A DNA stretch of 64,000 nucleotides, from positions 1,036,167 to 1,100,166 of the forward strand of contig NZ_SMNQ01000001.1 of assembly GCF_004353505.1 (NCBI RefSeq). Direction: 5' to 3'. The position numbers and the translations under genes are program-made. Shown piece after piece: positions 1 to 8,508 of the stretch. This stretch comes from Streptomyces sp. WAC05374. Lineage in GTDB: Bacteria; Actinomycetota; Actinomycetes; Streptomycetales; Streptomycetaceae. Under the pieces are notes generated by a model, which saw nothing but the letters and a program-made list of their open reading frames with translations, was not told the DNA's origin and made no database searches. The first letter of the stretch is position 1. The number at the start of each line of letters is the position of its first letter.

Positions 1-125
1 ACGTCCACGGCGTGCGCGCGCACCGTCGCCACGAGGTGGTCGAGGAACGCCGCCTGGGCGTCGAGCAGGTTCACACGGTGGAACGACCGCCCCAGGTGCC
101 AGTCCGATGTGTGCAGCATCCTCAC
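1..125 (-). CDS. sbcD: Exonuclease SbcD, N-terminal fragment
   Basis: This is the first 41 residues of the nuclease subunit of the SbcCD double-strand DNA exonuclease; the rest lies beyond the left edge. The GTG start at 123-125 gives VRMLHTSDWHLGRSFHR, the canonical SbcD/Mre11 opening in which D8 and H10 of the DxH motif bind the catalytic metal. An ATG two codons later is an alternative start. An sbcC gene would be expected further left but is not visible. The 127 bases between this gene and the one to its right hold a small GGGCCC/GGGCCC hairpin at 176-191 that may end the grpE transcript. Confidence 0.9.
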   Translation of the reverse strand, partial: MRMLHTSDWHLGRSFHRVNLLDAQAAFLDHLVATVRAHAVD

Positions 126-252
126 GACGCCGCTCCGACCCGCGATGGCCGCATGTGTACCGCTCCTCCGCCCCCGGGCCCGCTCGGGCCCCGTTGTGCA
201 CTCCGTACACGCTAACGGTGCCCGGGACCCGATATGTCACGGACCTCGTTTC

Positions 253-845
253 TCACCCCTGCGCGGGACCGGTGACCGTGACGTCGGCGGGGCGGAGGAG
301 GTGGTCGCCGACGCGGTAGCCGGGGCGCACGATCTCGGTGCAGACCGGCCGCTCGACGAGACGGGAGCGGCGGTACGCGACGGCCTGGTGGACGCGCGGG
401 TCGAAGGGGTCGCCGACCGCGCCGAAGGCCCGCAGGCCCAGCGCCGCGGCCTCGCCGTCCAGGGCGAGGGCGACACGCTCGAACCCGCCGGTGAGCTCGC
501 CCTGCCGGGCCGCCTCCGCGAGGGCGTCGAACACGGGCAGGAACCGGCGCAGCACGTTCGCCACGGCGGCCTCGCGCACCGCGAGGCGGTCGCGGTGGAC
601 CCGGCCGCGGTAGTTGTCGTACTCGGCCTTCAGCCGCTGGAGGTCCGCCGTCCGCTCGGCCAGCGCCCCGGCCGGCCCGGCCGGTGGCGTCTGCGGCCCG
701 GCGGGTGGCGCCTGCGGTGCGGCGGGTGGCGCCTGTGGCTCGGCGGGTGGCGCCGCGGACGGGCCGGGGGCGGCCGGGGCGATCATCGGGGGCGGGTCGG
801 TGCGGCCGTTCACCGTGGTCAGCCCGCGGCGCGTGTCCGGCCTCA

Positions 846-849
<4 letters not shown>
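253..849 (-). CDS. grpE: GrpE-type nucleotide exchange factor
   Basis: GrpE releases ADP from DnaK. The 198-residue product has a low-complexity Pro/Ala N-terminus (about residues 1-60), then the long helix containing [16 protein letters not shown], and a C-terminal wing ending [14 protein letters not shown], as in GrpE. The start codon overlaps the dnaK stop (ATGA), so the two genes are translationally coupled. It is shorter and more divergent than a typical streptomycete GrpE, and no dnaJ or hspR follows, so I read it as the partner of this second DnaK rather than the main heat-shock GrpE. Confidence 0.85.
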
Positions 850-2732
<1,883 letters not shown>

Positions 2733-3025
2733 CGCCGTCTCCTCAGCTCACCGTCCACTCCCGCGGGAGGTCCCGGACCGTGCGGCGGCCCGCGGGGGGC
2801 CGTGCCGCGTGCGGCCCGTCGGCGGGGACGCGCCGCACGGGGTCCGGCGTGCCCGGCGGGCGTCGTCGTACGCGGCGCGCCGCGCCGGGTCGCGATGGCT
2901 GCCGCAGGCCCCGGGTACCGCGTCGTGGTCGCGCGGGCCCGCCACGGTGCTCACCTCACTGACGTCCTCAGAACGTGCATAGAACGTCACCGGGCGCGTG
3001 TCAAGGCGCCCCCCGGGGTGCGGGG
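2733..3025 (-). other. Leader and promoter region of dnaK-grpE
   Basis: This 293-base stretch lies between dnaK and the end of the YigZ-family gene. It holds a consensus promoter (annotated separately), a 7-base direct repeat around its -10 box, and a leader of about 235 bases. Inside the leader is an open frame of 68 codons (2748-2954, GTG start) rich in Arg, Pro and Gly, ending 15 bases before the dnaK ATG. I see no domain in it and do not call it a gene. Confidence 0.5.
2976..3004 (-). promoter_or_regulatory. Promoter of dnaK-grpE with direct-repeat operator candidate
   Basis: Read on the minus strand: TTGACA, 17 bases, TATGCA. This is a full -35 consensus and a good -10 for the main vegetative sigma factor. 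The sequence AGAACGT occurs twice (2970-2976 and 2981-2987), 11 bases apart, bracketing the -10, so a regulator could bind both copies on one DNA face. No HspR site (CTTGAGT-N7-ACTCAAG) is present. Confidence 0.65.
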
Positions 3026-3652
3026 TCAGGCGTCCCCGTAGGCCTCGGCGCCCAGCTCCAGCCGGGCGGTCCCGGCCGTCGCGTCGGCGAGCCAGGCGCG
3101 GAAGGCGTCGACGTCGGCGCCGGGCAGGCCGATCTCGATGGTGACGGCCTCGGCGTACCGCACGTCGCGCACGGTCCGCCCGGTGGCCCGCAGGTCGTTC
3201 TCCAGCTTCCCGGCCCGCTGGTGGTCGACGGTGACGGTGGCGAGCCGGAAGCGCTGCCGGGTGCGGGTGCCCAGCGCGTCGAGCGCCTCCCCCACCACTC
3301 CGCCGTACGCCCTGATGAGCCCGCCCGCGCCGAGTTTCACGCCGCCGTAGTAGCGGGTGACGACGGCGGCGACGTACCGGACCTCGCGGCGCAGCAGCAT
3401 CTGGAGCATGGGCACGCCGGCGGTGCCGCCCGGTTCGCCGTCGTCGCTCGCCTTCTGGACGGCGGCGTCGGCGCCGATGACGTAGGCGAAGCAGTTGTGC
3501 GTGGCGGTGGGGTGCTCCTTGCGGACGCGTGCGACGAAGTCCTGCGCCTCCTGCTCGGTCGCGGCGGGCGCGAGGGCGCAGATGAAGCGCGATCGGCCGA
3601 TCTCGGTCTCGTGCACGCCCTCGCGGGCGACGGTCCGGTACTGCTCCTGCAT
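3026..3652 (-). CDS. YigZ/IMPACT family protein
   Basis: This is a 208-residue YigZ/IMPACT-family protein. The conserved core CFAYVIGADAAVQKASDDGE, then PGGTAGVPML and TRYYGGVKLGAGGLIRAYG, is the family signature; a DUF1949-type ferredoxin-like C-terminal domain follows (about residues 135-205). Eukaryotic IMPACT binds the Gcn1 translation-control protein, but the bacterial role is unclear and may concern translation or nucleic-acid binding. ATG start with a weak GGGTGGCGGG upstream. It diverges from the CoA-binding protein gene across 94 bases. Confidence 0.9.
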   Translation of the reverse strand: MQEQYRTVAREGVHETEIGRSRFICALAPAATEQEAQDFVARVRKEHPTATHNCFAYVIGADAAVQKASDDGEPGGTAGVPMLQMLLRREVRYVAAVVTRYYGGVKLGAGGLIRAYGGVVGEALDALGTRTRQRFRLATVTVDHQRAGKLENDLRATGRTVRDVRYAEAVTIEIGLPGADVDAFRAWLADATAGTARLELGAEAYGDA

Positions 3653-3746
3653 CCCGCCACCCTATGCGCACCCGTCTCCGGGAATCTCCGGCGGTGCGTG
3701 GCCGTTGGCGCTGGGAGACGACGACCTTACGCACCGGAGGCGCAGC

Positions 3747-4160
3747 GTGCCCAGCGAGACGGAGACCATCGAGAAGATCCTGACCGAGTCCGGGGACACG
3801 TGGGCGGTGGTCGGCCTGTCCACCAACCGGGCCCGGGCCGCCTACGGCGTGGCCGCCGTGCTGAAGCGCTTCGGCAAGCGGGTGGTGCCCGTGCATCCCA
3901 AGGCGGAGACGGTCCACGGGGAGCAGGGGTACGCCTCGCTCGCGGACATTCCGTTCCCGGTGGACGTGGTGGACGTGTTCGTCAACAGCCACCTGGCGGG
4001 GGCCGTCGCCGACGAGGCGGTGGCGAAGGGGGCCAGGGCCGTGTGGTTCCAGCTCGGGGTGATCGACGAGGCGGCGTACGAGCGGACCCGGGCGGCGGGC
4101 CTGGAGATGGTGATGGACCGCTGCCCGGCGATCGAGATCCCGCTGCTCAGCCCGCGCTGA
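3747..4160 (+). CDS. CoA-binding protein, YccU-type
   Basis: This is a 137-residue single-domain Rossmann protein of the succinyl-CoA-synthetase-like CoA-binding family. AVVGLSTNRARAAYGVAAVL is the nucleotide-binding turn, followed by RVVPVHPKAE and ARAVWFQLGVIDEAA. The GTG start is fixed by GGAGG seven bases upstream. A possible promoter is TTGGCG (3705-3710), 17 bases, TACGCA (3728-3733). The 3' end overlaps the convergent YbaK gene by 14 bases. The physiological role of stand-alone proteins of this family is not settled. Confidence 0.88.
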   Translation: MPSETETIEKILTESGDTWAVVGLSTNRARAAYGVAAVLKRFGKRVVPVHPKAETVHGEQGYASLADIPFPVDVVDVFVNSHLAGAVADEAVAKGARAVWFQLGVIDEAAYERTRAAGLEMVMDRCPAIEIPLLSPR

Positions 4161-4710
4161 CGCCGAGTCCTTCGAGGACGACCGCGCCCGGCAGTTCCGC
4201 GAAGGACTTGCCGGGCACGATGAGCTTGCCCCGGCGCCGGCCGCTGCCGATCAGGACCCACGGGATGTCGACGACGGCCGGGTCGACGAGCAGCGGCCAG
4301 TCGGCGGGCAGCCCGATCGGGGTGATGCCCCCGTACTCCATGCCGGTCTCGCCGGTGGCCGTGTCCATGGGCGCGAAGGACGCCTTGCGGGCGCCGAGGT
4401 GCTTGCGTACGGCGCCGTTGACGTCGACGCGGCTGCTGGAGAGGACCACGCACGCGGCGAGCGACGTCCCGCCGCCGCGCCGGGCGGCCACGACCACGCA
4501 GTTGGCGGAGGCCTCCAGCAGGTCGCGGCCGTGGTGCTCGACGAAGACGGCCGTGTCGGCGATGGCCGGGTCGGTGTCGACGTACAGGAGCTGGTCGGCG
4601 GGGACGCTCCCGCGCCAGGCCCGCACGGCGTCGGCGACGGGCGCGGTGAGCAGGTCGAGGCAGTCGGGGGCGGGGCGGGCCCGGTCGAAGTCTCCGATGG
4701 GTGCGCGCAT
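4147..4710 (-). CDS. YbaK/aminoacyl-tRNA deacylase family protein
   Basis: This 187-residue protein carries the YbaK/ProX editing domain, which hydrolyses mischarged tRNA such as Cys-tRNA(Pro). Visible landmarks are FVEHHGRDLLEASANCVVVA near the start of the fold, RVDVNGAVRKHLGARKASFA containing the usual lysine region, and GGITPIGLPADWPLLVD with the conserved GG-TP-G-P turn. Substrate specificity cannot be read from the sequence. The ATG sits at the centre of an 18-base perfect palindrome (4701-4718), which may fold over the start codon. Confidence 0.85.
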   Translation of the reverse strand: MRAPIGDFDRARPAPDCLDLLTAPVADAVRAWRGSVPADQLLYVDTDPAIADTAVFVEHHGRDLLEASANCVVVAARRGGGTSLAACVVLSSSRVDVNGAVRKHLGARKASFAPMDTATGETGMEYGGITPIGLPADWPLLVDPAVVDIPWVLIGSGRRRGKLIVPGKSFAELPGAVVLEGLGVSAG

Positions 4711-4753
4711 GCGCGCACGCTAACAGCGCTGGTGACGCGGCCGGTTGGCCGTC

Positions 4754-5326
4754 TCAGCGTACGGGCGGGATGGAGACCGCCAGGGTCATCTCGACGGTCT
4801 CCTCGCCGTCGTTGCGGTAGGCGTGCGGGACGTTGGACTCGAAGACGGCGGAGGTTTTGGCCGGGACCCGGTGGTTCACGCCGTCGACGACCAGGGTGAG
4901 CTCTCCGGCGGTGACGTGGAGCAGTTCGGTGGTGCCGGCCGGGTGCGGGTCGGAGGTGCTGGCGTCGCCCGGCATCAGCGTCCAGGACCACAGTTCCAGC
5001 GGGCCGCGGGCCTCGGTGCCGGCCAGCAGGGTGGTGTGGCTGCCCCGCTCGGTGGACCACATCCGTACCGCCTGCTCCGGAGGGACGAGCCGGACGTGGG
5101 AGCCCTGCTCGTAGTCGAGGAGCGTGGTGATGGAGACGCCCAGCGCGTCGGCGAGCTTGACGGTGGTGCCGACGCTCGGGTTGGTCCGCGCCTGCTCGAT
5201 CTGGATGATCATGCCGCGGCTGACGCCCGCGCGGGCCGCGAGCGCGTCGAGCGTGAAGCCGCGCTCGCCGCGCCAGCGCTTGAGGTTGCGGGCGAGCGAC
5301 TGCGTGAGCTGATCGAGGTCCGACAC
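4754..5326 (-). CDS. XRE-family regulator with cupin sensor domain
   Basis: This is a 190-residue one-component regulator. The N-terminal helix-turn-helix covers about residues 8-62 (LDALAARAGVSRGMIIQIEQ, TNPSVGTTVKLADALGVSI) and a C-terminal cupin (HPAGTTELLHVTAGELTLVV, VFESNVPHAYRNDGEE) probably senses a small ligand. The frame opens further to a TTG at 5359, but the GTG at 5324-5326 has GGACGGA upstream and leaves the palindrome TCCAA-N4-TTGGA outside the coding region, so I prefer it. It faces an EamA-type exporter, a common arrangement for regulators of amino-acid or metabolite efflux. Confidence 0.85.
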   Translation of the reverse strand: MSDLDQLTQSLARNLKRWRGERGFTLDALAARAGVSRGMIIQIEQARTNPSVGTTVKLADALGVSITTLLDYEQGSHVRLVPPEQAVRMWSTERGSHTTLLAGTEARGPLELWSWTLMPGDASTSDPHPAGTTELLHVTAGELTLVVDGVNHRVPAKTSAVFESNVPHAYRNDGEETVEMTLAVSIPPVR

Positions 5327-5332
5327 ATTCCG

Positions 5333-5375
5333 TCCAATATTTTGGATGACAGAGTTCAATGGACTGCACTACCGT
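5333..5375 (+). promoter_or_regulatory. Operator and promoter between XRE regulator and EamA exporter
   Basis: TCCAA-TATT-TTGGA (5333-5346) is a perfect inverted repeat. It directly abuts a promoter reading right: ATGACA (5346-5351), 18 bases, TACCGT (5370-5375). A partial copy (TTCAATGGA) follows at 5355-5363. This placement fits control of the exporter by the adjacent regulator. Confidence 0.5.
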
Positions 5376-5418
5376 GTGGTGCACCCCCATGTTCACCGCA
5401 CTGTACTGCGAGGATGCC

Positions 5419-6285
5419 ATGACAGCCCTGTTCGCCCTGGCCACCAGTCTCCTGTGGGGACTGGCCGACTTCGGCGGCGGGCTGCTCACCCGGCGCATGC
5501 CCGCCCTCACGGTCGTCGTGGTCTCCCAGGCCCTCGCGGTCGTCGTGCTCGGCGCCCTCGTCGTCGCCACCGGCGGCTGGAGCGAGGCCGGAGGAGAGCT
5601 CTGGTACGCGGTGGCGGCCGGCGTCGTGGGACCGGCGGCCATGCTGGCCTTCTACAAGGCGCTCGCCCTCGGCCCGATGGGCGTGGTCTCGCCGCTCGGT
5701 TCCCTCGGCGTCGTCGTCCCCGTGTCGGTCGGCCTGCTGGTCGGCGACCGGCCGGGGCTGCTCCAGTTCGCGGGGATCGGGGTGGCGATCGCCGGTGTGG
5801 TGCTGGCGGGCGGGCCGGAGCTGCGCGGCGCGCCCGTGCAGCGGCAGGCGGTGCTGCTCACCCTGGTCGCGGCCTTCGGGTTCGGCTCGGTCATGGCACT
5901 GATCTCCGAGGCGTCCTCGACCCTCGCCGGACTGTTCCTCGCCCTGTTCGTCCAGCGCGTCACCAATGTCGTCGTCGGTGGCGCAGCGCTGTGGGCCTCG
6001 GTCCGGCGCGGCGGGCGCGCCCTGCCCGAGGACGGCGGGGCGCGGGTGGTGTGGCGCGCGCTGCCCGCGCTCGCCTTCGTCGGTCTCGCGGACGTCGCCG
6101 CCAACGGCACGTACTCCATCGCCGCGCAGAACGGCCCGGTCACCGTGGCCGCCGTGCTCGCCAGCCTCTACCCGGTGGTGACGGCGCTCGCCGCGCGGGG
6201 TGTGCTCAGGGAGCGGCTGCGCGCGGTGCAGGCCGCGGGCGCGGGGCTGGCGCTGGTCGGAACGGTGCTGCTGGCGGCCGGCTGA
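5419..6285 (+). CDS. EamA/DMT-family transporter
   Basis: This is a 288-residue drug/metabolite-superfamily carrier with about ten membrane helices in two EamA repeats (residues 1-135 and 140-288). The second repeat begins AVLLTLVAAFGFGSVMALIS. Such proteins usually export amino acids or other metabolites; the substrate is unknown. I chose the ATG at 5419, which opens directly on the first membrane helix (TALFALATSLLWGLADFGGG), over the longer frame from 5359. It is probably controlled by the divergent XRE/cupin regulator. It ends one base before the convergent acyltransferase gene. Confidence 0.87.
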   Translation: MTALFALATSLLWGLADFGGGLLTRRMPALTVVVVSQALAVVVLGALVVATGGWSEAGGELWYAVAAGVVGPAAMLAFYKALALGPMGVVSPLGSLGVVVPVSVGLLVGDRPGLLQFAGIGVAIAGVVLAGGPELRGAPVQRQAVLLTLVAAFGFGSVMALISEASSTLAGLFLALFVQRVTNVVVGGAALWASVRRGGRALPEDGGARVVWRALPALAFVGLADVAANGTYSIAAQNGPVTVAAVLASLYPVVTALAARGVLRERLRAVQAAGAGLALVGTVLLAAG

Positions 6286-7029
6286 TCAGGCCTCCTCCAG
6301 GTCCAGTTCGGCCAGCGCGGCCAGTTGCCGGGGCGTGACGCCCTCGGGTACGGGCACGGGGGCGGGCGTGCGCAGCGGCGGCTGCCAGCCGCTCACGGCG
6401 TCCCAGCGGCGTACGACCCGGGCGGGCGCCCCGGCCACCACCGCGTGGTCGGGCACCTCGCCGCGTACGACGGCGCCCGCGGCGACCACCACGTTGCGCC
6501 CCAGACGGGCGCCGGGCAGGATCACCGCGCCGGTGCCGAGCCAGCACCCGGGGCCTATCTCCACCGGCGCGGAGCGCGGCCACTGCCTGCCGACGGGCTC
6601 GTCGGGGTCGTCGTAACTGTGGTTCGTGGACGTGATGTAGACGTACGGGCCGCAGAAGGTGTCCGACCCGATGGTCACCGCCGCGTCGGCGACCACGTGG
6701 CTGCCGCGCCCCAGGACGACCCCGTCGCCCAGGCTCAGGACCGCGTCGGGTCCGAGGTCCAGCCCGGGCAGCATCCCCGCGGTCAGCGTGACCTGCTCGG
6801 CGATGATGCAGTGGTCGCCCAGCTCGATCCACTCCTCGCCGAAGACGGTGCCCTGCGGGAAGGCCAGCCGCGTCCCGGGGCCGAGGCGGCGGAAGCGCAG
6901 CCGCCCGGGGTGCTCCGCGGTGACGGCGCCCGTCTGTTGCACCCAGCGCCATCCGCCCTGCACGGCTCGGCTGAGGACCCGGCGCCGCCACGCGGCCAGG
7001 GATGAGAACGTGTTTCTGTTCTTCGGCAC
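6286..7029 (-). CDS. Hexapeptide-repeat acyltransferase
   Basis: This is a 247-residue left-handed beta-helix acyltransferase. Hexapeptide repeats run through AEQVTLTAGMLPGLDLGPDA, LGRGSHVVADAAVTIGSDTF and GTGAVILPGARLGRNVVVAA. The stretch GPYVYITSTNHSYDDPDEPV carries the catalytic-type histidine of NodL/MaaA-like O-acetyltransferases. A long N-terminal part (residues 1-70) precedes the coil. The frame extends to GTG 7092, but the GTG at 7027-7029 (VPKNRNTFSS) gives the N-terminus I recall for streptomycete relatives. The acceptor is unknown. Confidence 0.82.
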   Translation of the reverse strand: MPKNRNTFSSLAAWRRRVLSRAVQGGWRWVQQTGAVTAEHPGRLRFRRLGPGTRLAFPQGTVFGEEWIELGDHCIIAEQVTLTAGMLPGLDLGPDAVLSLGDGVVLGRGSHVVADAAVTIGSDTFCGPYVYITSTNHSYDDPDEPVGRQWPRSAPVEIGPGCWLGTGAVILPGARLGRNVVVAAGAVVRGEVPDHAVVAGAPARVVRRWDAVSGWQPPLRTPAPVPVPEGVTPRQLAALAELDLEEA

Positions 7030-7163
7030 CCCGACACGGTAATCGCCCCGCTCACGACCGGCCCGCGCCGCGGCCTGTGATGTTCGCCCCACCGTCGCCG
7101 CCGCCCCGGCCGTCGCCTAACGTTCCCCCTGGCGCGACTTCAGGCACACGAGGAGCACAGACG

Positions 7164-7694
7164 ATGACAGAGCGGCCGTTGATCACCGGCGTGGGCGGCA
7201 AGGAACCGGACGTCCACCCGGACGCCTTCGCCGCACCCACCTCCGTGGTGGTCGGCGAGGTGACGATGGCGGCGGGGTCGAGCGTCTGGTACCACGCCGT
7301 GCTGCGCGCCGACTGCGGACCGATCGTCCTGGGCGCGGGCTCCAACGTGCAGGACAACTGCACGGTGCACGTCGACCCCGGTTTCCCGGTGACGGTCGGC
7401 GAGCGCGTCTCGGTCGGTCACAACGCCGTTCTGCACGGGTGCACCGTCGAGGACGACGTCCTGGTCGGCATGGGCGCCACGGTCCTCAACGGCGCCCACA
7501 TCGGCGCCGGCTCGCTGATCGCCGCCCAGGCGCTCGTCCCGCAGGGCATGCGGGTCCCGCCGGGTTCCCTGGTCGCGGGCGTGCCGGCCAAGGTCAAGCG
7601 GGAGCTGACGGACGAGGAGCGCGAGGGCATCAAGCTGAACGCCGCGATGTACCTGGAGCTGGCGCGTGCGCATGGCGAGGCGCACACGTCCTGA
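7164..7694 (+). CDS. Gamma-class carbonic anhydrase family protein
   Basis: This is a 176-residue trimeric left-handed beta-helix protein. The three zinc-ligand histidines of gamma carbonic anhydrases are present: H69 (CTVHVDPGF), H86 and H91 (VSVGHNAVLHGC). LNGAHIGAGSLIAAQALVPQ and GSLVAGVPAKVKRELTDEER complete the coil and the C-terminal helix. It may hydrate CO2 or act as a related acyltransferase-like YrdA/PaaY protein. ATG start with GAGGAG upstream. It is divergent from the other beta-helix gene at 6286-7029. Confidence 0.9.
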   Translation: MTERPLITGVGGKEPDVHPDAFAAPTSVVVGEVTMAAGSSVWYHAVLRADCGPIVLGAGSNVQDNCTVHVDPGFPVTVGERVSVGHNAVLHGCTVEDDVLVGMGATVLNGAHIGAGSLIAAQALVPQGMRVPPGSLVAGVPAKVKRELTDEEREGIKLNAAMYLELARAHGEAHTS

Positions 7695-7701
7695 CGCCCG
7701 T

Positions 7702-7742
7702 GCCCGGGCGGGTTCCGGCCCCCGGCCGCACCCGCCCCGGGG
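7702..7742. terminator. Shared terminator, carbonic anhydrase/DedA
   Basis: CCCGGGCGGGT (7703-7713) pairs with ACCCGCCCCGGG (7730-7741) with one bulged C. It lies in the 51 bases between the two convergent genes and could serve both; no clear U tract on either side. Confidence 0.5.
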
Positions 7743-7745
7743 CGC

Positions 7746-8429
7746 TCAGTCCGCCGTCGCGCCGACCGGCTCCGGGGCCGTGCCGGGGGTGGCCGCGCCG
7801 GCGGCCGTCTGCGCCTCGGCCCGGGCCGCCGCCTTCTTGGCGCGGTTCTTGAGGACCAGCATCGAGGTGAGCCCCACCACGACCGCGAGCACGAGCCCCA
7901 GCCAGGAGAAGCGCTTCAGCCACGCCTCGGCGACCACGCCGACCGAGTAGATGACGGCCGTGGTGCCGCCCGCCCAGAGGATGCCGCCGAAGACGTTGGC
8001 GAGGGCGAACTTCCAGTACGGCATGCGCAGCACACCCGCCAGCGGCCCGGCGAAGATCCGCAGCAGGGCCACGAACCGCCCGAAGAAGACGGCCCACATG
8101 CCCCACTTCTCGAACGACCGCTCCGCCATGGCGATGTTGGCCTCGCCGAAGTGCTTGGGGAACTTGCCGCCCAGCCAGGCCAGGAGCGGCCGGCCGCCCT
8201 TGCGGCCGATGGCGTAGCCGATCGAGTCGCCGATGATCGCGCCCGCCGTGGCGCACGCGCCCAGCACCCACGGGTTGATGTCGCCGTGCTGCGACGCGAG
8301 CAGCGCCGAGCTGACGAGGACGATCTCGCCCGGCAGCGGGATGCCGAGGCTCTCCAGCCCGATCACCACCCCCACCAGGATGTAGATGCTGACCGCGGGA
8401 ACGGTCTCGAGCCACTCCTGGACGTGCAA
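7746..8429 (-). CDS. DedA-family membrane protein
   Basis: This is a 227-residue polytopic membrane protein of the DedA/SNARE-associated family, implicated in envelope homeostasis and lipid-carrier recycling. Conserved segments are ESLGIPLPGEIVLVSSALLA, GAIIGDSIGYAIGRKGGRPL and AVFFGRFVALLRIFAGPLAG, which holds the family F-x-R-F-x-x-x-x-R/G motif. An Ala/Lys-rich cytoplasmic tail follows the last helix. The start is TTG at 8427-8429, supported by CGGAGGA eight bases upstream. Confidence 0.88.
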   Translation of the reverse strand: MHVQEWLETVPAVSIYILVGVVIGLESLGIPLPGEIVLVSSALLASQHGDINPWVLGACATAGAIIGDSIGYAIGRKGGRPLLAWLGGKFPKHFGEANIAMAERSFEKWGMWAVFFGRFVALLRIFAGPLAGVLRMPYWKFALANVFGGILWAGGTTAVIYSVGVVAEAWLKRFSWLGLVLAVVVGLTSMLVLKNRAKKAAARAEAQTAAGAATPGTAPEPVGATAD

Positions 8430-8508
8430 AGCCGGTTCCTCCGTCGTCGATTCCGTGCCACCCGGCGTGCGGCGCGAGCGAGGCGCGCACGCCGGGGCAG
8501 CCTACCTC

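Noticed and set aside
2733..3025. HspR (HAIR) operator for the dnaK operon
   Set aside because: No CTTGAGT-N7-ACTCAAG or close variant found.
5327..5359. TTG start at 5359 for the XRE/cupin regulator
   Set aside because: It would put the operator-like palindrome inside the coding region and has no ribosome site; the GTG at 5326 is better placed.
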